A DNA stretch of 10,307 bases from Caryophanales bacterium UBA1423. GTDB lineage: Bacteria > Bacillota_I > Bacilli_A > RF39 > UBA660. The notes beneath the pieces are model-generated. The model saw only the letters and a program-made list of their open reading frames with translations, searched no databases and had not been told where the DNA came from. This document shows positions 5,391 through 10,307 of the stretch, piece after piece. The stretch's first letter is position 1, and each line of letters opens with the position of its first letter. The translations under genes were made by a program, and so were the position numbers. Where the stretch lies: the NCBI GenBank assembly GCA_002304855.1, contig DBPJ01000006.1:1-10307 (forward strand). The letters run 5' to 3'.

Positions 5391-5483
5391 ATGACCACCG
5401 GCGGTTTTGGATCAGGATTTGCCATTATCTTAGTACTATTCATTCTTTTAGCAATCGTATACGGAGGCAGATGCTGGTATTAA
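5391..5483 (+). CDS. YjcZ-like tiny transmembrane protein (30 residues)
   Basis: A 30-residue ORF with a strong site AAAGGGGG six bases before the ATG. It has a short Gly-rich head (TTGGFGSGF), a hydrophobic span AIILVLFILLAIVY at about 11-24, and a GGRCWY tail. The span shares AIILVLFILL with the preceding gene and the DNA is similar too, so the two look like a tandem duplication that diverged at the N-terminus. It fits the YjcZ/tiny-TM sporulation family better than its neighbour because it lacks the Cys tetrads. It is probably cotranscribed with it, ending at the hairpin at 5498-5527. The function of the family is not known; a location in the spore envelope is inferred from the Bacillus relatives. 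Confidence 0.8.
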   Translation: MTTGGFGSGFAIILVLFILLAIVYGGRCWY

Positions 5484-5497
5484 TATATAAATAAAAA

Positions 5498-5527
5498 ATA
5501 AAAAGGAAAGTTTTCTTTCCTTTTTAT
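5498..5527. terminator. Bidirectional terminator after the YjcZ-like pair
   Basis: ATAAAAAGGAAAG (5498-5510), loop TTTT, CTTTCCTTTTTAT (5515-5527), 13 perfect pairs, with A and T tracts built into the arms. It ends both the YjcZ-like transcript and the convergent 251-residue gene, whose stop codon begins at 5531. Confidence 0.88.
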
Positions 5528-5528
5528 A

Positions 5529-6284
5529 TTATCTGATTAATTGTTTGGGTTTTCTCTTAACCTTTGTCTCTATTTCAATAAAATCCTCATCATTAAATAA
5601 TCTATCCATTCCTTTTATTTCATCGCGACTTAATCGCTTACTAACTTCTAAATAATTATACAATTCAGGATGCCCCCCATCTTTCGATAAAGCATACTGG
5701 GCTTCTGCTTTATATACTAGTCCCGTATCTGGGAATTGGTCATCCAATAATCGCATATTATTATTTATCAATCCAACTTTTATGCGCCACATATCACGAT
5801 AAGAGTTAATAACTAATTCAACTATTTTTTTTATTTCTTCTGTATCTACTTCAGTAGCATTAGTAATAGCTGTTCTTTCATCTTTATTGTTAACACTTCC
5901 CATTAGCACTTCATCAATAACTCTAAATATACTATTATCTTGCCGCGATTCAATCTTAATGCAAAGAAGATCGGGATATTTAAAATCTTTTTCAATCACA
6001 ATTACTGAATTATATTCTACATATACTATTTTTAATAAATTATAAATAATATCCTTTTTATCATGTGGGATACCAATCATTATATGTGGATAAAAAAATT
6101 CTCGCCAGTCTTCGCCTTCTATTCCACTAGCACAACTAAATGTTTCTAATCCCATCTTCCAACACTCTAATAAAAGATTATATAAATCCCGATTGCCTTC
6201 ACTAAATTTTCTAGCATATCCTTCTGGATCCTTTAATATTTCTTTAAATGGTACATATCCCTTTATATTTCTTATATCCGGCAC
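5529..6284 (-). CDS. Hypothetical protein, 251 residues, family not recognised
   Basis: I cannot name this protein. It is soluble and acidic with a basic tail (KVKRKPKQLIR). The most distinctive part is residues 38-75: LLECWKMGLETFSCASGIEG then an aromatic FFYPHIMIGI strand. It recalls the 'nLL..cw..GI.T..Cc.GH' segment of several uncharacterised Bacillota proteins, but the His of that pattern is not kept here, so this is only a hint. The centre alternates short strands and helices, and a helical region follows (EEIKKIVELVINSYRDMWRIKV, about 149-170 as a whole). It starts with GTG at 6282-6284, with GGGGGG at 6291-6296 as ribosome binding site; no in-frame ATG competes. It has its own promoter at 6312-6340 and is monocistronic. 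Confidence 0.75.
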   Translation of the reverse strand: MPDIRNIKGYVPFKEILKDPEGYARKFSEGNRDLYNLLLECWKMGLETFSCASGIEGEDWREFFYPHIMIGIPHDKKDIIYNLLKIVYVEYNSVIVIEKDFKYPDLLCIKIESRQDNSIFRVIDEVLMGSVNNKDERTAITNATEVDTEEIKKIVELVINSYRDMWRIKVGLINNNMRLLDDQFPDTGLVYKAEAQYALSKDGGHPELYNYLEVSKRLSRDEIKGMDRLFNDEDFIEIETKVKRKPKQLIR

Positions 6285-6291
6285 AATATAC

Positions 6292-6340
6292 CCCCCTATA
6301 TAGCGGGATATACTATATCATATTAATTAAAATTATGCAA
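6292..6340 (-). promoter_or_regulatory. Promoter of the 251-residue gene plus a dyad over the start point
   Basis: Minus strand: TTGCAT (6335-6340), 17 bases, TATAGT (6312-6317) preceded by TGA (extended -10). The start is near 6305. A 16-base near-perfect dyad at 6292-6307 (CCC, one mismatched base, CTATATAG, one mismatched base, GGG) covers the start point and the Shine-Dalgarno sequence, a plausible operator position. Confidence 0.5.
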
Positions 6341-6341
6341 C

Positions 6342-6638
6342 TTATACTAAAGTACTAAATTCAAAACCATGATTATGCCCATCATCAAAGCTTGTATGGC
6401 CTCTTACAAAATGAACATGCATATTAGGGGCAACTGGTATTGGTAAACTAGTTCTAACTTTAACAGTATGGAAATGATTATCATCAAAACTGGTATAAGA
6501 AATGAGCTCATGGACATGGCCACCAGGTACTGGGATAACTTCACTACTGATACCCGCCATCCGATGACTATGAAGATGTCTTCCTGCTAGCATTGTATTA
6601 CCAGTAAATTCATGGGTGTGGGTCTGTCTTGGATTCAT
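6342..6638 (-). CDS. ymaF: YmaF-family histidine-rich protein
   Basis: A 98-residue protein with 14 histidines, most as H-x-H pairs: H7/H9, H21/H23/H25, H41/H43, H55/H57, H74/H76, H88/H90. It has an internal repeat in which H-V-H is followed by TSFDD and another H-x-H (41-57 and 74-90). The TSFDDxHxH unit and GGHVHE are characteristic of the YmaF family, which has no assigned function. The paired histidines suggest metal binding; there is no cysteine, signal peptide or membrane span. The start has AGAGGTG with five bases to ATG. It is divergent from the flavodoxin gene, and its upstream region matches a sigma-K promoter, which would place it in the mother cell late in sporulation. Family assignment is firm; role and timing are inferred. 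Confidence 0.88.
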   Translation of the reverse strand: MNPRQTHTHEFTGNTMLAGRHLHSHRMAGISSEVIPVPGGHVHELISYTSFDDNHFHTVKVRTSLPIPVAPNMHVHFVRGHTSFDDGHNHGFEFSTLV

Positions 6639-6653
6639 ATTTTCACCTCTATA

Positions 6654-6681
6654 TATTTTATGTTTTTTAAAGTAACCGTGT
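6654..6681 (-). promoter_or_regulatory. Candidate sigma-K promoter of ymaF
   Basis: Minus strand CATAAAATA (6654-6662) fits CATANNNTA exactly, and ACA (6679-6681) lies 16 bases upstream, the known sigma-K layout. The same -35 area also reads ATGACA, but the corresponding sigma-A -10 would be a poor ATAAAA. It sits next to the flavodoxin promoter in the opposite direction. Confidence 0.45.
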
Positions 6682-6700
6682 CATTTATTATCTAAAATTA

Positions 6701-6709
6701 TGATATAAT
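6701..6709 (+). promoter_or_regulatory. Extended -10 promoter of the flavodoxin operon
   Basis: TGA then TATAAT (6704-6709), an extended -10, with no clear -35. The start is near 6716, so the mRNA would begin about three bases before the GGAGGT ribosome binding site. Confidence 0.5.
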
Positions 6710-6728
6710 GATAATGATGGAGGTACAT

Positions 6729-7196
6729 ATGAGTATTGGCATTATTGTTTATTCAGAAACAGGTAATACTTATTCAGTAGCTACTGAAATTAAAAATAAA
6801 CTTACTAAAAAAGGACATAATGTTACCATTGAACAAATTGAGCTAAAGAAAAATTCTCTACCTAAGAAAAAGGATATTATTTTAAAAAAGGCACCTAAAA
6901 TTGAACAATATGATGTTGTAATTTTTGGTTCCCCTGTCCATGCTTTTACTTTAGCTCCGGCTTTTAAAATATATTTAGATCAAATTGAATCATTAAAATA
7001 TAAAAAAATAGCCTGTTATGTAACCCAACATTTGCCATATTCATGGTTGGGTGGTAACAATGCTATCCAAAAAATGTTAAAAATAACTAAAACAAAAGGA
7101 GCTATTATTTTAAGAACAGAAGTTATCAATTGGTCAAATAAAAAAAGAGAGCAAATGATTGAACAATTAGCCTCTTCATTTAGTTCTATTCTTTAG
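6729..7196 (+). CDS. Flavodoxin family protein
   Basis: A 155-residue cytoplasmic electron carrier that binds FMN non-covalently. The FMN phosphate loop is S9-E-T-G-N-T14 after the first beta strand (IGIIVY), and the second flavin loop is FGSPVHAF at about residues 66-73, following the strand DVVIF. The beta-alpha alternation continues to the end, with KIACYVTQHL as the fourth strand. Length fits short-chain flavodoxins. The ATG at 6729 is chosen because GGAGGT (6719-6724) is just ahead of it; a longer frame from 6708 would include that site. The next gene starts 8 bases after the stop with its ribosome binding site overlapping the stop, so the two are one operon. The partner is a membrane-anchored FMN-binding protein, suggesting a small electron-transfer pair, but the donor and acceptor are not visible here. 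Confidence 0.9.
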   Translation: MSIGIIVYSETGNTYSVATEIKNKLTKKGHNVTIEQIELKKNSLPKKKDIILKKAPKIEQYDVVIFGSPVHAFTLAPAFKIYLDQIESLKYKKIACYVTQHLPYSWLGGNNAIQKMLKITKTKGAIILRTEVINWSNKKREQMIEQLASSFSSIL

Positions 7197-7204
7197 GAGG
7201 ATAT

Positions 7205-7597
7205 ATGAAACATAAAAAATTAATAATTGCTATAATCACAATTACATTACTTTGTTTTGCTATTAACTATGCTATCTATTGGTACAATGATCTTAAGGAT
7301 AGATTAGCTAGCATAACCATTGAAGATATTGATTTAACTACTATTGAAGATGGCACTTATGCTGGTAGTTATAAATTTTTCCTTAATTACGTAGAAGTAG
7401 CCGTAACTATTAAAGACCATAGCATAACAAAGATTGACCTTATTGAACATCAACAAGGAAGAGGTAAAAAAGCTGAAGCTATTATTGAAGAAGTAATCAA
7501 CCAACAAACCTTACAAGTAGATACTATTGCTGGCGTAACCTCTAGTAGTAAAACAATCTTAAAAGCGATTGAAAATGCTCTAAAAATAAGTAAATAA
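7205..7597 (+). CDS. Membrane-anchored FMN-binding domain protein
   Basis: A 130-residue protein with an N-terminal anchor (about residues 5-23) followed by one FMN-binding domain of the NqrC/RnfG type, expected outside the membrane. The domain opens at DLTTIEDGTYAGSYKF (43-58) and ends with V105-D-T-I-A-G-V-T-S-S-S (105-115). In this family FMN is attached covalently by ApbE to the threonine of a D-x-x-S/T-G-A-T motif; here D106, G110 and T112 are kept, while the S/T and A positions are A109 and V111. Flavinylation at T112 is therefore likely but the motif is variant. No apbE gene is in the window. AGGAGG overlaps the flavodoxin stop, giving translational coupling. The next gene has its own promoter. 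Confidence 0.85.
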   Translation: MKHKKLIIAIITITLLCFAINYAIYWYNDLKDRLASITIEDIDLTTIEDGTYAGSYKFFLNYVEVAVTIKDHSITKIDLIEHQQGRGKKAEAIIEEVINQQTLQVDTIAGVTSSSKTILKAIENALKISK

Positions 7598-7626
7598 TTG
7601 TCTATATTTGTTTTTTGAGATATAAT
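7598..7626 (+). promoter_or_regulatory. Sigma-A-type promoter of the transporter gene
   Basis: TTGTCT (7598-7603), 17-base spacer, TATAAT (7621-7626). The start would be near 7633. No preQ1 riboswitch fits in the short space left before the ATG at 7654. Confidence 0.65.
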
Positions 7627-7653
7627 TAATATAGAATGGAAGGGAATTGAAAT

Positions 7654-8322
7654 ATGAATGAATTACTTTGGCTTGCACTTTTAACTCTATGTTTTATTAG
7701 TATTATCAGCCTTTATCGCTATTTTGGTAAAGTAGGATTATATGTCTGGTTAGTACTAGCGCTAATGATGTCTAATATTCAGACTATCAGAATTATTAAT
7801 TTATTTAGTTTTGAAATCGCTTTAGGTATTATTTTTTATAGTACCACATTTACCATTATCGACATTTTACTCGAAAAACATGGTAAAAAAGAAGCCCAAA
7901 ATGCTGTGGTAGTAGCTACCATTTCTATGATTATTACAACCCTTCTGATGCATTTAACTACCTATACTAATCCAAGTATTAATGACATTACTACTTACAG
8001 TTTCAATTTAATTTTCTTTATCAACATTAGAATCTTTATTGCTACTGTAATAGCTTTCTTCATTAGTCATTGGTATAAAATTATTATTTATGAAAAAATT
8101 AAAAACGACTATCGTAAATCCTACATAGTAAGTGGCGATGTAAGTACGATTATTAGTCAATTAATTGATACGATGTTATTTATAATTATAGCCTTCATCG
8201 GTACTTATCCCCTAAGTATAATGATTGAATTATTTATTGCTAAATATGTATTTAAATTTATTGTTGCTATTTTAGATACCGCTGTCCTATATTTTGTTAA
8301 TAAAATTGACCCTCAACAATAA
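7654..8322 (+). CDS. VUT/YhhQ-family queuosine precursor transporter
   Basis: A 222-residue integral membrane protein with six or seven hydrophobic spans (roughly 5-21, 27-49, 55-73, 85-103, 117-139, 165-187, 190-215). Family marks are MSNIQTI-R at the end of the second span, the DILLEKHGKKEAQNAV loop after the third (usually DxLsExyGkkxA), and VSTIISQLIDTMLFI near 163-177, which matches the conserved S-x-x-x-S/I-Q-x-x-D-x-x-x-F segment. E. coli YhhQ takes up deazaguanine precursors of the tRNA base queuosine, so a similar role is expected; substrate (preQ0, preQ1 or queuine) cannot be told from sequence. No queuosine biosynthesis gene is adjacent and no preQ1 riboswitch precedes it. The site GGAAGGG is 9 bases ahead of the ATG. 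It is monocistronic. Confidence 0.82.
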   Translation: MNELLWLALLTLCFISIISLYRYFGKVGLYVWLVLALMMSNIQTIRIINLFSFEIALGIIFYSTTFTIIDILLEKHGKKEAQNAVVVATISMIITTLLMHLTTYTNPSINDITTYSFNLIFFINIRIFIATVIAFFISHWYKIIIYEKIKNDYRKSYIVSGDVSTIISQLIDTMLFIIIAFIGTYPLSIMIELFIAKYVFKFIVAILDTAVLYFVNKIDPQQ

Positions 8323-8353
8323 AAAGGCCATCAGTTACAACTGGTGGCTTTTT
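8321..8353. terminator. Terminator between the transporter gene and the convergent orphan gene
   Basis: AAAAAGGCCATCAGT (8321-8335), loop of 4, ACTGGTGGCTTTTT (8340-8353), with one bulged G and one G-U pair. A and T tracts flank both sides. The minus-strand gene's last codons and stop lie inside this hairpin. Confidence 0.85.
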
Positions 8354-9405
8354 AATTTTCTACTTCTAACTAAGATAGGACCCCTATCCATCATATCTCT
8401 AGCCGAGCAAGGAGCTCTACCAACTAAGACAAAAGGATTATCAAATACCGCCTTATTAATATTAATGATACCTTGCTGACAATCATTAATATCAAATTTA
8501 CTATAGGCTAATCTAACATCATGAATAAGTTCAGTTTCTAAAATAGTAATAAATCTATCCATATTACCAATAAAGATACCCTGTACTTCATCTTGTCTGA
8601 TTATGCGCATCTTACATAGTAATCCAATATTTTCTAATCTATCAAAAGTGATATTTATTCTATTAATATTATCAATTAATTCCTCTAATTGGTCGGGACT
8701 TAATGCTCTTGAATTGATAAAATCCATGATGATAAAATAACCTTCTAGCCCTTCAATATTAGGATTATTAATAGTTCTCACTATTCTTGACTCTTCGGCC
8801 TTCATCAAAGCAATAGCTAGTTGGGCTAATTCATACATTAAAGTCTGACAACCATTAATTAATGGATCATAATTATCAAAGTTATTATATTCTATTTCAT
8901 TTATTTTTAATAATACATCTAAATAACTACAAACATCATTAAATTCTTTTTTAATAATGACTGAGGCTTGCTCCTCAGATTTAAAATAACCAAAAGAATT
9001 AATATAGACATTTTTCCTCCTCATAATAATGTCATCTATTTCACTATTTAAAACCTCATTTTCAATAATATCTATTCTATTTCCTTCTTTTTCATCCTGA
9101 GGGGTAAAGTATATACTGTCATTACCTGTTTTTAAAGCTCCTCTAGTAGCTCTGATTTTTCTATCTTGTTCATTCATCAGTAATAAAACAATATGAGCCA
9201 ATGCTTTAATTGATTTAATTAAATCATATTGATGTTGATAAGTAATAGCTCCCGTTATCTTTTCAACTTTTAATTTAAATAACTGGTTAGCCAATTCTTC
9301 AATTTTTTGTTTAATATCACCTAGTGCATATAAAATCTTATCATCAGATTTATTTCGATATTTATTGGTCACTCTTTTTATTCTATTTAATAATCTTCCA
9401 TCCAT
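8335..9405 (-). CDS. Hypothetical protein, 356 residues, last gene of a three-gene operon
   Basis: I do not recognise it. It is soluble, highly charged and predicted almost wholly helical, with heptad-like stretches such as KILYALGDIKQKIEELANQL near residues 23-42 and IKALAHIVLLLMNEQDRKI near 65-83. Residues around 194-215 (CQTLMYELAQLAIALMKAEESR) resemble the 65-83 stretch (hydrophobic helix, then a charged E/DxRxIR), hinting that the protein is built from two related halves. The last 34 residues differ: NPFVLVGRAPCSARDMMDRGPILVRSRK, with a basic tail encoded partly within the terminator. GGGGG seven bases upstream supports the ATG at 9405. It follows the DUF1905 gene by 17 bases. A structural or scaffolding role is possible, but nothing identifies it. 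Confidence 0.7.
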   Translation of the reverse strand: MDGRLLNRIKRVTNKYRNKSDDKILYALGDIKQKIEELANQLFKLKVEKITGAITYQHQYDLIKSIKALAHIVLLLMNEQDRKIRATRGALKTGNDSIYFTPQDEKEGNRIDIIENEVLNSEIDDIIMRRKNVYINSFGYFKSEEQASVIIKKEFNDVCSYLDVLLKINEIEYNNFDNYDPLINGCQTLMYELAQLAIALMKAEESRIVRTINNPNIEGLEGYFIIMDFINSRALSPDQLEELIDNINRINITFDRLENIGLLCKMRIIRQDEVQGIFIGNMDRFITILETELIHDVRLAYSKFDINDCQQGIININKAVFDNPFVLVGRAPCSARDMMDRGPILVRSRKLKSHQL

Positions 9406-9422
9406 ATTAATGCCCCCAAAAG

Positions 9423-9686
9423 TTAAATCCGTTCTCTAATCGTAACTTTAATTTTATCACCTGGTTGTTTTTTAATAGCCGCCCTTATATCTTTTCTAAT
9501 CCCAATAATATGACACTTTGTTTTCATTCTAACTAATATTCCATCATATTTATAATCATCAAATGTAGCGGTCACGGCTACTTTCTTTTTACCAAATTCA
9601 GCTTCAACATCAAATGGTATTTCAATATAAGCAGCATCCATATCTTCAGCCCTTTTTATGATAGCTTCAAATTCATATACCTTCAT
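9423..9686 (-). CDS. DUF1905 domain protein
   Basis: An 87-residue protein made of one DUF1905 domain. Visible features are a first strand YEFEAIIKR, then [34 protein letters not shown] (about 17-50), a [15 protein letters not shown] stretch and a closing G-D-K-I-K-V-T-I, the usual order of this small beta-barrel family, whose function is unknown. Many DUF1905 proteins carry a C-terminal OmdA-type region; this one stops at the barrel. The ATG at 9684-9686 is preferred over GTG at 9695 because AGGTGA (9692-9697) fits it as ribosome binding site. It overlaps the upstream gene by 14 bases and is followed by the 356-residue gene, so translation of the three is likely coupled. Confidence 0.82.
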   Translation of the reverse strand: MKVYEFEAIIKRAEDMDAAYIEIPFDVEAEFGKKKVAVTATFDDYKYDGILVRMKTKCHIIGIRKDIRAAIKKQPGDKIKVTIRERI

Positions 9687-10227
9687 CCTTATCACCTGTT
9701 ATATTAATGATACTTAATTTTTTCTGATAAAATCTAGTTACTTCGGTTGAAGATACAAGCCATCTTTTGGTGGCTTCATCCAAAGTAATTAAAGTATGAT
9801 CTTCATCTTCAATAACAAATTTATCAATGTATTCGTTATCTTTTTTGCCTCTTAGTTCAATCATTGACAATTTTTCTATCAAGATAAAAGAAAAATCTTT
9901 ATAGGATAAATACACATTATTTTCATTGAAAAATAGTCCTATATGCTTTATATGATTTGGTATATCATATAATAGAATTGTCTTTATTTTATCCTCATCG
10001 CAAATTTCAAAGATAGCATGCTGTAATAAAATATAATATAAATCCTTGTATGATAATTCACTAGTATTACCTAAATAATCACGTAAATAAGCTTGAATCC
10101 CATTAATACCTCTTTTATATTCTTTACCATCATTTGTAAAACAATCTCTTTTAGATATCATCATTAATTTCCAAGCATGTAATGAAATTGTTTTCTGAAT
10201 AACCCCATTATTAGCTACTAATTCCAT
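9673..10227 (-). CDS. Hypothetical protein, 184 residues, first gene of the three-gene operon
   Basis: I do not recognise it. It is soluble with mixed alpha/beta character. The N-terminal third is basic ([26 protein letters not shown] at about 15-40); the centre has Tyr-rich helices ([18 protein letters not shown], 58-75); two strands [19 protein letters not shown] (107-125) follow. Near the C-terminus, [23 protein letters not shown] (146-168) looks like a short helix-turn-helix: the [15 protein letters not shown] spacing resembles MerR/excisionase-type 'eaA..LgvS...V.r' helices. That is a by-eye resemblance, so DNA binding is only a possibility. GAGG is seven bases before the ATG at 10225-10227. 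Its promoter lies at the window's right edge. Confidence 0.7.
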   Translation of the reverse strand: MELVANNGVIQKTISLHAWKLMMISKRDCFTNDGKEYKRGINGIQAYLRDYLGNTSELSYKDLYYILLQHAIFEICDEDKIKTILLYDIPNHIKHIGLFFNENNVYLSYKDFSFILIEKLSMIELRGKKDNEYIDKFVIEDEDHTLITLDEATKRWLVSSTEVTRFYQKKLSIINITGDKDEGI

Positions 10228-10293
10228 AACTTTACCTCTACTTTCATAGACACGTCAGGCAGTTAAATCAAATGATAATTTTTAAATACATTT

Positions 10294-10302
10294 ATTATAG
10301 CA
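10294..10302 (-). promoter_or_regulatory. Promoter -10 of the three-gene operon (-35 outside the window)
   Basis: Minus strand TGC followed by TATAAT (10294-10299), an extended -10. The leader to the first ATG would be about 60 nt. The -35 would fall beyond the right edge. Confidence 0.55.
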
Positions 10303-10307
10303 CTATT

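Noticed and set aside
7598..7653. preQ1 riboswitch ahead of the queuosine-precursor transporter gene
   Set aside because: Predicted leader is about 20 nt, and no preQ1 pseudoknot pattern is visible; the region is explained by a promoter and ribosome binding site.
8294..8479. Plus-strand frame of 61 codons spanning the end of the transporter gene and its terminator
   Set aside because: Overlaps the transporter gene in another frame and runs through a terminator and an antisense gene; no ribosome binding site.

Overview
The window comes from a strongly AT-rich, spore-forming member of the Bacillota (low-GC Gram-positives). The evidence is an alpha/beta-type small acid-soluble spore protein of the clostridial kind, two tiny YjcZ-like membrane proteins, a YmaF-family protein, strong GGAGG-type ribosome binding sites and TATAAT promoters throughout. 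UGA is not read as tryptophan in the recognisable genes (Trp is UGG and UGA is a stop). I cannot place the organism below phylum. No rRNA, tRNA, CRISPR array, transposase or phage gene is visible, so this is ordinary chromosome with many small monocistronic units.

Layout. 1-523: 5' part of a membrane-anchored thioredoxin-fold gene (minus strand) with its promoter and a structured leader. 524-1770: a DUF5661 gene facing an unrecognised 286-residue gene, with a shared bidirectional terminator. 1771-3600: a short-form alanyl-tRNA synthetase (590 residues, no C-terminal DHHA1/C-Ala region) with a clear promoter and no T-box. 3601-3870: an alpha/beta SASP gene with a sigma-G-like promoter, not long enough for a typical ORF cutoff. 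3873-5090: aspartate carbamoyltransferase (pyrB), preceded by a leader that encodes a 23-codon peptide ending in a terminator-like hairpin. 5197-5483: two tandem YjcZ-like genes, the first with four CFxx tetrapeptides. 5529-6340: an unrecognised 251-residue gene. 6342-6709: ymaF divergent from a two-gene flavin unit. 6729-7597: flavodoxin plus a membrane-anchored FMN-binding protein. 7598-8353: a VUT/YhhQ-type queuosine-precursor transporter. 8335-10307: a three-gene minus-strand operon (unknown, DUF1905, unknown).

The genes fall into sporulation products (SASP, YjcZ-like pair, probably YmaF), housekeeping metabolism (alaS, pyrB, transporter), redox (thioredoxin-like, flavodoxin plus FMN-binding protein) and orphans. 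The most interesting regulatory candidate is the pyrB leader: promoter, small U-rich ORF, and a hairpin whose 5' arm overlaps the ORF stop codon, the same logic as UTP-sensing attenuation of enterobacterial pyrBI. Other points worth a look are the complementary sequences bracketing the SASP reading frame, the truncated AlaRS with an inserted Cys cluster, and the dyad over the DUF5661 promoter. I found no convincing multi-gene novel defence or metabolic system; the three-gene DUF1905 operon is the best candidate for an undescribed unit.
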